From JAAYJK01 sp964501655 (GTDB taxonomy: Bacteria; Bacillota; Syntrophomonadia; Syntrophomonadales; Syntrophomonadaceae), in contig CAZCTN010000008.1 of the NCBI GenBank assembly GCA_964501655.1, positions 1-64,000 of the forward strand: a DNA stretch of 64,000 nucleotides, written 5' to 3'. Under the pieces are notes generated by a model that made no database searches, was not told the origin of the DNA, and saw only the letters and a program-made list of their open reading frames with translations. Of the stretch, positions 36,360 through 45,750 are shown in pieces (the first letter of the stretch is position 1; every line of letters starts with the position of its first letter). The position numbers and the translations under genes were made by a program.

Positions 36360-36734
36360 GCAAAAATTTGTTAATTGACTGCAAGATTTGGGTTAAGATA
36401 GAAGTATATATACTATTATCAGGAAAAAAGTGGCCTGGATGGTTTTGTCAGCCCGAAATGGGAGGACTGAGCCAATAACTTGTCGAATTAGATGGGATGA
36501 GGAAGGGCAGAGGAAACTACCATGCCGCCTATTTCTGGAGTTAATCGGCAGCGGTTGACCCTCAGAGTCGCATACGCACTCATTTCCCGATAACCACAGT
36601 AAAAGTATTTTCAATGGCCTGTCGATAAAAAAAGTAGACCGTCTACAGGTGCAGTGAAGGGTAAAATATAACGCTTATGGTTTATACTCGCCTCTGATGC
36701 TTGCGCCCGGGAGTTTTTATGGAGGAGAATGTTT
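36360..36734 (+). promoter_or_regulatory. Long leader region of the amidase gene
   Basis: About 375 bases without a gene. TTGACT at 36375-36380 is a good -35 but the -10 is poor (TAGAAG, 18 bp on). TTGTCGAA at 36480-36487 is an exact Spo0A-box sequence, and TGTCGATAA recurs near 36627. The remainder has several GC-rich inverted stretches. I tested it by eye against c-di-AMP, cobalamin, T-box and lysine riboswitch consensus and found no match. Confidence 0.4.
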
Positions 36735-39149
36735 ATGTTGGATAAAATGCCTGTCTGCAGGATAAGAAACCTGCTTATATTATCTCTGATAACGGTGATG
36801 CTTCTATTGGCCTGGAGTGGATCAGTATCGGCTTCCACTGCGGTAATTACCGGGGGAGTGGTTAATGTAAGATCAGGCCCCGGCACCGAGTATACCGTGG
36901 CCGGAAATCTGCTTCAGGAGACGGAAGTGCAGATACTGGAAATTCAGGGTGATTGGTACAAGATCAGCAAGGGCAGCTTGACCGGATGGGTCAGCAGTTC
37001 TCTGATGGATTTGCAACAGACCGAACAACTTAGAGTTATCGGAGATCCGGTTAATTTGCGCTCCGGACCGGGCACCAGCTACGATAGAGTGGCTCAGGCC
37101 CAGAAAGGCGAGCTGTTAACCTGCCTGGGCACTTCCGGGGAGTGGTACCAGGTAAGAAATGCGGATGGAGTTAATTGTTACGTAGCGGCCTTCCTGGTGG
37201 AGAAATTCAATGCCGCCGGTACTGTCGGGAGCAGTAGTTCAGGTAGTCAGTCAGCTGAAACAAATAAACCCGCAACTACAGTCAGCGCCGGGAACCCGGT
37301 GGTTTATCTGAATGGTCAGAAACTGAGTTTTGAGGTAGAGCCAGCAATAGAAAATGGACGAACCCTGGTGCCCCTCAGGGCGATTTTTGAGGCCATGGGA
37401 GCAAGTGTAGAGTGGAATAACAGTACTCGTACCGTAACCGCAGTTAAAGGCGATACTACCGTGGTACTGCCTATAGGATCAACCCAGCCCACAGTTAATG
37501 GCCGAGAGTGGCCCCTGGATGTTCCGGCTAAAATTTATCAGGACCGGACCCTGGCTCCTCTGCGATTTGTAGGGGAAGCCTTTGGCGGCACCGTTGCTTG
37601 GGAGGCGTCAACCCGGACCATTAATATCACCAGCGCCGGGACTGCCGGCTCTGGCACTTCGGGCAGCAGTGCATCCGGAGAGGTTAGGACAGTAGTGGTC
37701 AGCGAGTCAAAAGTGAACCTGCGCAGCGGGCCGTCCACCGGGTACAATTCGGTTGACAGTGCCTTACAAGGAGAGAAGCTGGCTGTACTGGCCGAAAAGG
37801 ATGGTTGGTATCAGGTCAGCCGTTCCGGAACCACCGCCTGGGTAGCGGGTTGGGTAGTAAATGTAGCCTGGGAAGCTGAACAAGGAGAAAGCTTCGCTAA
37901 TACTGAAAATACCGATACAAATACGGGATCAGTAAAGCCTATATATATTCCGGCCGAGAAAATATGGATATCTTCCAGTCGCAGTGATGAGGGTATCAAA
38001 ATAGTAATGGAATCAGGTTCAGTGATAAAGGCCAACCTACAGGAAACATCCGGCCAGATAATATACGAAATAAGCAGCAAGACGGTTATAAATGATGATG
38101 GCCTTACAGAATCAATAGGGTCAGGCAAACTCAATCTTACGGCAGTCAACGAAAGCGGCCATACCACAGTCAAGATTACCCTGCCGGCCGGAACCAAATA
38201 CCTTACTGCCAGTGAAAACGGCGGGAAAAAGGAAGTCCTGACCATTCCCAACCAGATTGTCAGGATCAGCCGGGAAGTAGCCGGGAGCAGCGAAGATAAT
38301 ATCATCATCTACACTCTGGGAGCATGCGATTTCAGCAGCAGCGCAGATGGAGATACCCTGGAAGTCCAGCTAAACTCTACGGCTATGGGTCTGGAACGCA
38401 CTGAATACACCTATAGCATCAGCCCGGTGTTGGAGAAGATGACCATCAGCCAGAGGGACAGCGCTGATCCCATTACCACCTTAATAATAAAAACCAAGGG
38501 GATAGAAGACTACCGGGTATTTCAAACCCCGGACGATAATGCCCTTAATATCAGCTTGACTTCCGGCAAGAAAAGCCAGACTCCAAGATCCAATGTAGTA
38601 GTGCTGGATGCCGGGCATGGAGGAAAAGATACCGGGGCCATAGGCTTCGGGACTTACGAGAAAGACATCAATCTGGCCATTACTCTGAGGGTTGGTCAGA
38701 TCCTGGAGAGCCGGGGGGTTAATGTGGAATATACCCGTACCAATGATACCTACCTGACCCTGACCGAGCGGGCCGAATTCGCCAATAACCTGAATGCTGC
38801 ATTGTTTGTCAGCATCCATAACAATTCAGCCACCAATGCGGAAGCCCATGGAACGGAAACCTATTATTACGCCCCCATAACCGACTCCGATTTATTCTGG
38901 CAAAAAGCCGAACGTTCCAGGCTGGCCAACTGTATACAGGATCAGCTGGTAAAGAGCCTGGGCCGCCGGGATCGGGGAGTGAAACAGGATAACTTCACCG
39001 TGCTGGTTAAGACCAAAATGCCCTCGGCATTAGCTGAAATATCTTTTCTGAGCAATGCGGAAGAGAATGCCTTGCTGGTATCCAGCAGCTACCAGGCTCG
39101 AGCCGCTCAGGCCATCGCCGATGGGATACTGGAGTATCTGGGCAAATAG
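36735..39149 (+). CDS. Secreted N-acetylmuramoyl-L-alanine amidase with SH3, stalk and AMIN domains
   Basis: 804 residues, cell-wall hydrolase. Signal peptide about 1-33 (LLILSLITVMLLLAWSGSVSAS). Two bacterial SH3 domains follow (VVNVRSGPGTEYTV and VNLRSGPGTSYDRV), then a copper amine oxidase N-terminal/stalk domain (GRTLVPLRAIFEAMGASVEW and RTLAPLRFVGEAFGGTVAW), a third SH3 (VNLRSGPSTGYNSV), an AMIN-like beta region (about 420-610) and a C-terminal Amidase_3 domain. That domain has the zinc site: DAGHGGKD, Glu in GTYEKDINLA, VSIHNNS and the catalytic Glu in SALAEISFLSN. ATG 36735 lies 7 bases after GGAGGAG; ATG 36729 is too close. A CwlC/LytC-like role in growth or sporulation is inferred. 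Confidence 0.92.
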   Translation: MLDKMPVCRIRNLLILSLITVMLLLAWSGSVSASTAVITGGVVNVRSGPGTEYTVAGNLLQETEVQILEIQGDWYKISKGSLTGWVSSSLMDLQQTEQLRVIGDPVNLRSGPGTSYDRVAQAQKGELLTCLGTSGEWYQVRNADGVNCYVAAFLVEKFNAAGTVGSSSSGSQSAETNKPATTVSAGNPVVYLNGQKLSFEVEPAIENGRTLVPLRAIFEAMGASVEWNNSTRTVTAVKGDTTVVLPIGSTQPTVNGREWPLDVPAKIYQDRTLAPLRFVGEAFGGTVAWEASTRTINITSAGTAGSGTSGSSASGEVRTVVVSESKVNLRSGPSTGYNSVDSALQGEKLAVLAEKDGWYQVSRSGTTAWVAGWVVNVAWEAEQGESFANTENTDTNTGSVKPIYIPAEKIWISSSRSDEGIKIVMESGSVIKANLQETSGQIIYEISSKTVINDDGLTESIGSGKLNLTAVNESGHTTVKITLPAGTKYLTASENGGKKEVLTIPNQIVRISREVAGSSEDNIIIYTLGACDFSSSADGDTLEVQLNSTAMGLERTEYTYSISPVLEKMTISQRDSADPITTLIIKTKGIEDYRVFQTPDDNALNISLTSGKKSQTPRSNVVVLDAGHGGKDTGAIGFGTYEKDINLAITLRVGQILESRGVNVEYTRTNDTYLTLTERAEFANNLNAALFVSIHNNSATNAEAHGTETYYYAPITDSDLFWQKAERSRLANCIQDQLVKSLGRRDRGVKQDNFTVLVKTKMPSALAEISFLSNAEENALLVSSSYQARAAQAIADGILEYLGK

Positions 39150-39164
39150 CTGAATAATAACCAC

Positions 39165-39214
39165 AAGGGGCGGCCCTGCTGGCTGAATCTGCCTGGGCAG
39201 GCCCCTTTTGTTTG
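39165..39214 (+). terminator. Rho-independent terminator after the amidase gene
   Basis: AAGGGGC at 39165 pairs with GCCCCTT at 39201-39207 and the stem continues inward with GCC/GGC and CTGC/GCAG pairs; TTTGTTT follows. Confidence 0.75.
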
Positions 39215-39302
39215 GGTAAGGCCAATATGACATCAGGCTAATAATGTCTGGACTAGCATATATTAGCAGCAGATTTTGGCAGGATAACTGTAAGAAATTG
39301 GC

Positions 39303-39331
39303 GAATATAACATAGAAATTAACATATGGAT
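39303..39331 (+). promoter_or_regulatory. Sigma-E-like promoter of the SLH protease
   Basis: GAATATA at 39303-39309, 13 bp, CATATGGAT at 39323-39331. This resembles the mother-cell sigma-E pattern (ATA-type -35, CATA-type -10). The GGCAGGAT motif lies just upstream (about 39279). Confidence 0.35.
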
Positions 39332-39408
39332 ACTTTTACGATGAAATATAGGAATTATAGAAGACTAAAATACTTAACAACCTGATGAATACAGGGAGCG
39401 TTTTACAT

Positions 39409-42400
39409 ATGAAACTCAAGATCAGCCGACAGCAGCAAGCAGCAATATTATTATTTGCTGCGATACTAATCTATTTGGCTTGCTCACAATTATGCCCAAT
39501 ATTATCCAGGCAAAGAATAGAATTCCTCAATGATCGCTCGGCCGAGATAATAAATGCCCTGCCATTATCGGCCCTGGATTTACTGAATTCCGGCAGATTG
39601 ACCGGAAAGGGGCAAATTATAGGTATTGCTGACAGTGGACTGGACAAGGGCAGCCTCAGTGACATTCACCCTGATTTGCAAAGCGAGTCCGGCAAAATGC
39701 CCCGGGTGGCTATGCTTAAATCATACAGCGACCGGGAGTTGCCGGACGATCCGGTGGGACATGGCACCCATATGGCAGCTACTATCGCCGGGAGCGGGGC
39801 TGCTTCCGACGGGCAGTACAGCGGGGTAGCTCCGGGGGCCAGCATCTATTTTCAGGCGCTCCTGGACAGCAACAATCAATTGCAGGTGCCGGATAGTATA
39901 GAAACCTTGTTCCTGCCTGCCTATCAGGCCGGAGTGAGAACTCATGTCAACGGGTGGGGAAGGACCGGCAATTACTATGCCGGTATCAGTGCGCAGATAG
40001 ATAAGTTTGTATATAACCACCCGGATTTTCTCCCCCTGTTCGGGGCCGGCAACAGCGGACCCGGGACGGCTTCCCTGACCAGTGAAGCCAACAGCAAAAA
40101 TGCCCTGACCATAGGCTCCAGTCAGGTTCCTCGTCCCGCCTTAAGCCCCGATGCCGGCTTTGCGGATCAAGTCTCCTCTTCGTCCAGCCTGGGACCGGCG
40201 GGAGATGGCCGAATTAAACCGGAACTGCTGGCGCCAGGCTCGGCGGTGGTTTCTGCCTGCTCCAGTTTAATCGACAGCAATTATGCGGCCAATGATAGCT
40301 ACACCCTGATGGGGGGAAGCAGTATGGCAACTGCGGTAACTGGAGGTGCGGTTGCCCTCTTGAAGGAATACCTGAAAACGGATATGAAGATAGATGCCCC
40401 TTCGGCAGCACTGGTTAAGGCCTTGCTGGTGAACGGAGCCCGTTTGGAGGACAGCATGCCCTCCACAGCCCAAGGATTTGGAATTCTGGATTTAGCCGGT
40501 ACAGTCTTGGCCCTGGAAGAAAAGACCTTTATGCTGCAGGATAATGCCAGCCTCCAGCAGGGTGAAATACAGCAATTCAGCGTGGTTGTCAGCAATTCCA
40601 ATCAGCCCTTCAAAGCCACTCTGGCCTGGAGCGATCCCGCTGCCGCAAGCGGTTCCAGTTCAGCCCTGGTAAACAACCTGGACCTGATAGTAGAAGGACC
40701 CGGGGGGACGGTATATCATGGCAACGATTTTCTGTCCCGGGGTCAAGCTGATACGATAAATAATATTGAGCAAGTATATATACCATCTCCACATCCGGGA
40801 ACATACATTGTAAAAGTTCGGGGAAGCAACTTGGGGCAGGGATACAGCCTGCAGAAGTATGCCCTGGTTTACGGTCAGGCCCTGAAACAGGCCACAATAA
40901 ACAGCCTGGACGAAAAGCAAATAACTCTCGATGACTCCCAAAGCATTGAATGGCAGGAGATACAGGTTAAGAGATTTGTACTGGATGGCCAGAAGGCTTC
41001 AGCTGAACATATTAAATCCGGCAGCCAGCTGTATTTGGCTGCCAATGGAGCCGCTTACATCTTTTCCTCCAGCTGGGCCTCTTCTTCCGTACAGATGGTA
41101 TCCACCTCTGAGGGCAAATTGATCATGGAAGCCAATAGCCAGAAGCGGGAGGGCGGTTTTTACCTGGATTCCAGGGGAGGGGCGGATAGTCAGATCCTGG
41201 TCAATGGAGAGACTTGGACAGAAACGGACAGCTTTCCCGCCGGAGCAGAGTTAACAGCCAGAGTAAACCCGGTTTACCAGACTTTATGGCAGCTCAGCGC
41301 AGCCTATCAGGAGGTGAGCGGCTACATAGCCGGTTATAACTATGATTCTGGGAAATTGACCTTGATACATCAAGAGGATAGCTATCTGCTTACCAAATGG
41401 GCGGCGGTAAATTTAAGCAACAAACTGGTGAACTGCTCTGTCCAGGATTATCCCTATGGATACGGAGAAACAGCGGATTTGAAAGACCTGATGCCGGGAA
41501 TGAAAGTGACTTTGATGCTCTCTCCCGGCAGCAACCTGGTGAATTATATAAAAGTGGAACGGGAACTGGTACTCGGTGTAGCAGCAGATATAGACACCCA
41601 ATCTGAAACAATACAATTAAATACCGGATTCATTTATAATGTCTTTCCGGGAACGCTGATTAAGCGGGACGGAAGGAATGTCGGTCTGGATGAACTGCAG
41701 GCGGGAGATCATATTGCCGGGCTGCTGCTGCCGGGCAGCAGTAATCTGCTGCAGATTGAAGTCAGCAGCACCATTAAATACGGCAAAGTTATTTACTTCA
41801 ACAGCAGAGACAACTCGCTGTACTTTATGGATAACCAGAACCGGGTGGACCAGTACAGGATAGATGAGGATACCGGGCTGTTCCGGCGGGGCAGCCTGGC
41901 GGATCGCAGTATGCTGGTTCCAGGCTGCTGGATACGTCTTATCTGCCCATCGGATGATGATCTGGTCTGCAGGATCGATATAGCTGAGGTTGATAAAGAA
42001 GAAGAAATGAAATTCGCGGTTTATTATCCAGGGACCCAGACCATAGAAATGACTGACGGAACCCAGTATTATTATACCGGGGCTACCCTATTGAGTAAAA
42101 ACGGCTATTGTCTGCAGCCGGAAGATCTGCTGTCCGGGGAGAAGGTTAAGGTAACTACCCTGGCGGCCGGAGCTTCCGACCGGGTCAGCCTGGCTGCCCT
42201 GGAAGCAGTATACAGCAAGGGAGTGGTTTCGCCCACCCTGCAGCTAAACCTGAATTCACTGAACGGAGCCCTGATCGTACAGGGAGAAAGCAATGCTGAC
42301 CGCGTTGTCCTGTACCGGGAGGATAACAGCCGCCAGGCTATTCAGGTTGACCCCGGCGGCCACTTCAGTGCAGTATACAAACTCCTGGACGGGGAGAGCA

Positions 42401-42966
42401 GGATTCAGGCCCTGGCTATAAATACCCAAACCGGCGGCATCTACGGTTTGGAAAGAGATATTCAGGCATTCCCGGTTATAGCCGGGTCCATCTCATTTTA
42501 CGATATACAAAACCACCCGGCCCGGAGCCAGATCGAAGAACTAGCCGGCCGGGGAGTGGTAAGAGGGTACGAGGACGGGACCTACAAGCCGGACCGGGCT
42601 ATCAGCCGGGTGGAACTGATAAAAATACTGGCCCTTTCCCAGGAATGGACGCCCTCAGGGCGCGGGGGGATATTTTTTAATGATTACCAGGACATCCCCT
42701 GGTGGGCCTTGGGCGCAGTTAGCGCAGCAGTTGAACAGGGGGTTGTTAAAGGTTATACGGATGGTACTTTGCGCCCCCAGGCAGAAGTCAGCTGGGCCGA
42801 GATGGTCCTGATAATGGAAAGAGTCTACCGTCCGGATTACCTGAGCATTCGGGTTAGGACCGCCATCTCCCGTGGATATCAGCAAGGATTGATGGGCACT
42901 GGCAACGCCCCGGTCACCCGCGCCCAAGCCGCCGCCTTCATTATCTGGATGGAAACCCAACTTTAA
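39409..42966 (+). CDS. Surface-anchored subtilisin-like protease with SLH domains
   Basis: 1185 residues. N-terminal hydrophobic signal or anchor (about 11-28). The S8 peptidase domain runs from about 60 to 370 with the triad Asp75 in IGIADSGLD, His118 in GHGTHMAATIAG and Ser305 in GGSSMATAVTGG. A pre-peptidase C-like beta domain (about 380-490) and long beta-rich repeats with no recognised family (about 500-1010) follow. The C-terminus has about two and a half SLH motifs (GRGVVRGYEDGTYKPDRAIS, EQGVVKGYTDGTLRPQAEVS, and a degenerate QQGLMGTGNAPVTRAQ). SLH modules bind pyruvylated wall polymer, which CsaB here could supply. ATG 39409 has GGGAG upstream. Confidence 0.92.
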   Translation: MKLKISRQQQAAILLFAAILIYLACSQLCPILSRQRIEFLNDRSAEIINALPLSALDLLNSGRLTGKGQIIGIADSGLDKGSLSDIHPDLQSESGKMPRVAMLKSYSDRELPDDPVGHGTHMAATIAGSGAASDGQYSGVAPGASIYFQALLDSNNQLQVPDSIETLFLPAYQAGVRTHVNGWGRTGNYYAGISAQIDKFVYNHPDFLPLFGAGNSGPGTASLTSEANSKNALTIGSSQVPRPALSPDAGFADQVSSSSSLGPAGDGRIKPELLAPGSAVVSACSSLIDSNYAANDSYTLMGGSSMATAVTGGAVALLKEYLKTDMKIDAPSAALVKALLVNGARLEDSMPSTAQGFGILDLAGTVLALEEKTFMLQDNASLQQGEIQQFSVVVSNSNQPFKATLAWSDPAAASGSSSALVNNLDLIVEGPGGTVYHGNDFLSRGQADTINNIEQVYIPSPHPGTYIVKVRGSNLGQGYSLQKYALVYGQALKQATINSLDEKQITLDDSQSIEWQEIQVKRFVLDGQKASAEHIKSGSQLYLAANGAAYIFSSSWASSSVQMVSTSEGKLIMEANSQKREGGFYLDSRGGADSQILVNGETWTETDSFPAGAELTARVNPVYQTLWQLSAAYQEVSGYIAGYNYDSGKLTLIHQEDSYLLTKWAAVNLSNKLVNCSVQDYPYGYGETADLKDLMPGMKVTLMLSPGSNLVNYIKVERELVLGVAADIDTQSETIQLNTGFIYNVFPGTLIKRDGRNVGLDELQAGDHIAGLLLPGSSNLLQIEVSSTIKYGKVIYFNSRDNSLYFMDNQNRVDQYRIDEDTGLFRRGSLADRSMLVPGCWIRLICPSDDDLVCRIDIAEVDKEEEMKFAVYYPGTQTIEMTDGTQYYYTGATLLSKNGYCLQPEDLLSGEKVKVTTLAAGASDRVSLAALEAVYSKGVVSPTLQLNLNSLNGALIVQGESNADRVVLYREDNSRQAIQVDPGGHFSAVYKLLDGESRIQALAINTQTGGIYGLERDIQAFPVIAGSISFYDIQNHPARSQIEELAGRGVVRGYEDGTYKPDRAISRVELIKILALSQEWTPSGRGGIFFNDYQDIPWWALGAVSAAVEQGVVKGYTDGTLRPQAEVSWAEMVLIMERVYRPDYLSIRVRTAISRGYQQGLMGTGNAPVTRAQAAAFIIWMETQL

Positions 42967-43036
42967 AGACCAAACAAGGGGACGGTTCTTTTGTTTGCTT
43001 ATGAGCAAACAAAAGAACCGTCCCCTTGTTTGGTCT
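42967..43036. repeat. 33-bp perfect inverted repeat between convergent genes
   Basis: Left arm 42967-42999 and right arm 43004-43036 are exact reverse complements over 33 bp around TATG. The core reads CAAGGGGACGGTTC. It begins at the end of the protease gene and its right arm covers the first two bases of the aroA stop codon. It can act as a bidirectional terminator; the core resembles REP/MITE-like repeats common in clostridial genomes (from memory, not searched). Confidence 0.85.
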
Positions 43037-44321
43037 ATCTGCTTAGTCTATCGAGTTCCTGCCAGAAGCCGGGGAAGGAAATATCTACTGCCGCCGGGTT
43101 GGCAATGCAGGTTTCACCTTCAGCCAGCAGAGCAGCCACAGCCAGGCTCATAGCTATCCGGTGATCTCCATGGCTCTCAACTTTAGCACCTAATAAGGGA
43201 CGAGAGCTTCCTTCTATGATAAATCCGTCTTCTTCAGCGGTGGCTTTTACCCCCATCTTGCATAACTCGCCGGTGATGGCAGCTATGCGGTCGGTTTCCT
43301 TGACCCTCAGTTCAGCGGCATCCCGTACGGTGGAAGTTCCCTCGGCTACGGCCATGGCTACTGCCAAAACCGGTAGCTCATCTATCAGCCGGGGAATGAT
43401 CTCGCCGGAAATGTCAACCGCATGAAGCTGAGAACCGGAAATCAGCAGGTCCGCTACCGGCTCTCCGCTAACGATTACCTGGTTTTCAATTATTATCCTG
43501 GCTCCCATCTGTAGTAAAACCTCCAGGATTCCAGCCCGGGTAGGATTGATGCCTACTCCCCGTATCATTACTTCAGAGCCCGGGACGGTTGCTGCAGCTA
43601 CCATAAAGAAGGCCGCAGAAGAGATATCGCCGGGTACAATAAACTCCTGGGGATATAAATCAGCCCCCGGCTCCAGGGTTATTTTATTCTTATCTTCGGA
43701 GATATGGGCTCCCATAGCCTTCAGCATCCGTTCCGTATGATCCCGGGATTTTTCCGGTTCAATAATACAGGTGTTGTCCCGGGCAGTCAATCCCGCCAGG
43801 AGAATAGCGGATTTAACCTGGGCACTGGCTACCGGCAAAGTATAATCGATTCCATCAAGATTTCGGCCCTCCACTGCCAGGGGCGGATAATTCCCCTGTC
43901 TGCGGGCTGATATGACGGCACCCATTGCGCTTAAAGGAGCTATTACTCGTTTCATCGGGCGGTTGTTTAACGAAGCATCCCCACTTAAAACGGAGAAAAA
44001 CGGCCGACTTGATAACAAACCGGTCAGCAGACGCATAGTGGTTCCCGAGTTTCCGCAGTCGAGAACATTGAGGGGTTCCTGCAAACCTTCTATGCCATTG
44101 CCCTTCACCCTTATAAGGGATTTTTCACGAGTAATTACTGCCCCCAGCTGCTCCATACAGCTGTATGAAGACATGGTGTCAGCCGCCCCCAGGAAATTTT
44201 TAATTACTGATTCACCCCGGGCCAGAGCCGAAAATATGACCGTTCGGTGGGATATGGATTTGTCCGCTTCTGCTATAAGTTCACCCTTTAATGGGCAGCT
44301 GGCTTTGGATATTCGTTTCAT
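43035..44321 (-). CDS. aroA: 3-phosphoshikimate 1-carboxyvinyltransferase (EPSP synthase)
   Basis: Sixth shikimate-pathway step, joining PEP to shikimate-3-phosphate. 428 residues: N-terminal LIAEADKSISHRTVIFSALA with the active-site Lys, LDCGNSGTTMRLLTGLL, ASAQVKSAILLAGL, VPGDISSAAFFMVAA, IDELPVLAVAMAVAEG, ELRVKETDRIAAI and HGDHRIAMSLAVAALLA. The NSGTTMRL loop matches glyphosate-insensitive class II-like sequences only loosely, so I make no claim. ATG 44321 has AGGAGG 6 bases upstream. tyrA and aroF lie upstream on the same strand, but with a 339-base gap and a separate promoter. Confidence 0.96.
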   Translation of the reverse strand: MKRISKASCPLKGELIAEADKSISHRTVIFSALARGESVIKNFLGAADTMSSYSCMEQLGAVITREKSLIRVKGNGIEGLQEPLNVLDCGNSGTTMRLLTGLLSSRPFFSVLSGDASLNNRPMKRVIAPLSAMGAVISARRQGNYPPLAVEGRNLDGIDYTLPVASAQVKSAILLAGLTARDNTCIIEPEKSRDHTERMLKAMGAHISEDKNKITLEPGADLYPQEFIVPGDISSAAFFMVAAATVPGSEVMIRGVGINPTRAGILEVLLQMGARIIIENQVIVSGEPVADLLISGSQLHAVDISGEIIPRLIDELPVLAVAMAVAEGTSTVRDAAELRVKETDRIAAITGELCKMGVKATAEEDGFIIEGSSRPLLGAKVESHGDHRIAMSLAVAALLAEGETCIANPAAVDISFPGFWQELDRLSR

Positions 44322-44660
44322 TACTTACCTCCTGAGATGACTGCGGCGAGAGCCCGAGGGTCATCTTCTTAATCTTTTGTTAAGTTTGTTGAATAATGGA
44401 TTCTGCAGTTTGGTATGATTCCTTTATCTTTATTTTGCTGCCAATAATTGAAAAAACTCTGGTGGTAGAATTACTATTTACAGCAGCTCATTATACTGGC
44501 AAATTATAACATTTACTTGATCAATAATAAAGACGACTGCAAATAGCAGAGTCCAACGAGTTTATACAGGATGATTCCTTATAAATTCCAACCTGGTTTA
44601 TTAAGAACCAAGCAGTGCATTATGGTCATGGGATATATGCCAGCGAAACCGCCCCCTCGT
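44322..44660 (-). promoter_or_regulatory. Promoter and leader of aroA
   Basis: A 339-base gap. On the minus strand an extended -10 (TGTTATAAT, TATAAT at 44508-44503) gives a likely start about 175 bases before aroA; a second TATAAT lies at 44495-44490. A 7-bp hairpin, AGATGAC/GTCATCT (44335-44366), ends immediately before the aroA ribosome site. No coding sequence seen. Confidence 0.45.
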
Positions 44661-45746
44661 TCATCTCTTCCAGGCTTTGATGGCATGATCATTGAGTATG
44701 GCCACCGCTTTACAGGCATCTGATTCTGAGGGTACGCCCAGACGGATAGTTCCGCCATCTCCTTCCCGCACTCGCAGTATCTCTATATCAACTATATTAA
44801 TATCTCCCTGGCCCAATATCAAACCCAGTTGCCCGATAATACCGGGCTTATCGGGAACGATGCAGACTATATCATGAAAAGCCGGCAAGAGCCCCCGGTG
44901 CACCCGGGGAATCCTGTCCCGTATCTCCTTGGCCTGACTCAGTTCCTGACCAATATAGGCAAAATCATGTTTGGCCAGGGCATCCCTTAAATGCTGAAGA
45001 CCTGCTATTAACCCGTCCAGCTTATCCAGAATATGGCTGCGATTAAAGAATACTATATCATTCCATATTTCCGGGTTGGAGGAGGCAATGCGGGTAGTAT
45101 CCCTGAATCCCCCGGCTGCCATCATCAGGTTGTCCTCGCTGCCTTCGGTTAGATTAACCAGGGCCACCGCGGCCAGATGCGGTATATGACTGACGGTTGC
45201 CACCAGTTCATCATGTATCCCGGCCTCCATAATCCGAATCCGGGCCCCGGTCACACTCAGTATTTCCAGCAGCAAGTCCAGTGCTGCCTGGGGCGCCCGG
45301 CTATCCGGGGTGATACAGTAAACAGCATTCTCAAACAGGTAGCGGTCGGCTCCCTGTATGCCCTTTATCTCCGAACCGGCCATAGGATGTCCGCCAATAC
45401 CCCATACCTGCTCAGGTAATTCCTGAAAAAGCCTCATCACTTCTTCCTTGGTACTGCCAACATCGGTAACAATAGTTCCGGGGCGCAGTTCTGACCTTAT
45501 TATGCCCAAGAGTTGGGAATAAGAGCCCAGAGGCGAACATAAAAAAACTATATCAGCCAGCCCGGCTCCCCTTTCCAGGCTGGCAGAGCAGTCGATAATA
45601 CCAATATCCACCGCTTTTTGCACAGATTCCGGATCTCGGTCAAAACCCAGTACCTGTCCCACCCGGGGGGAATCTCTCAGGGCCAGACCCAGAGACCCCC
45701 CGATAAGGCCTAACCCTATAATAAAAACCTTTAGTTCTTGATCCAT
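44661..45746 (-). CDS. tyrA: Prephenate dehydrogenase with ACT domain
   Basis: Oxidatively decarboxylates prephenate to 4-hydroxyphenylpyruvate for tyrosine. 361 residues: NAD fold VFIIGLGLIGGSLGLALRD, DIVFLCSPLGSY, VTDVGSTKEEV, GGHPMAGSEIKGIQGAD with the conserved His, ATVSHIPHLAAVAL, GGFRDTTRIASSNPEIW, and a C-terminal ACT domain (about 285-355, VCIVPDKPGIIGQLGLILGQ) for feedback by tyrosine. The ATG at 45746 is chosen because GGAG inside the last aroF codons serves as its ribosome site; an ATG at 45761 would overlap aroF and lacks one. Confidence 0.94.
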   Translation of the reverse strand: MDQELKVFIIGLGLIGGSLGLALRDSPRVGQVLGFDRDPESVQKAVDIGIIDCSASLERGAGLADIVFLCSPLGSYSQLLGIIRSELRPGTIVTDVGSTKEEVMRLFQELPEQVWGIGGHPMAGSEIKGIQGADRYLFENAVYCITPDSRAPQAALDLLLEILSVTGARIRIMEAGIHDELVATVSHIPHLAAVALVNLTEGSEDNLMMAAGGFRDTTRIASSNPEIWNDIVFFNRSHILDKLDGLIAGLQHLRDALAKHDFAYIGQELSQAKEIRDRIPRVHRGLLPAFHDIVCIVPDKPGIIGQLGLILGQGDINIVDIEILRVREGDGGTIRLGVPSESDACKAVAILNDHAIKAWKR

Positions 45747-45750
45747 GAGC

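Noticed and set aside
36360..36734. Possible c-di-AMP (ydaO) riboswitch before the amidase
   Set aside because: Such riboswitches often precede wall amidases, but the conserved core sequences (for example GGGGGACCCA) are not present.
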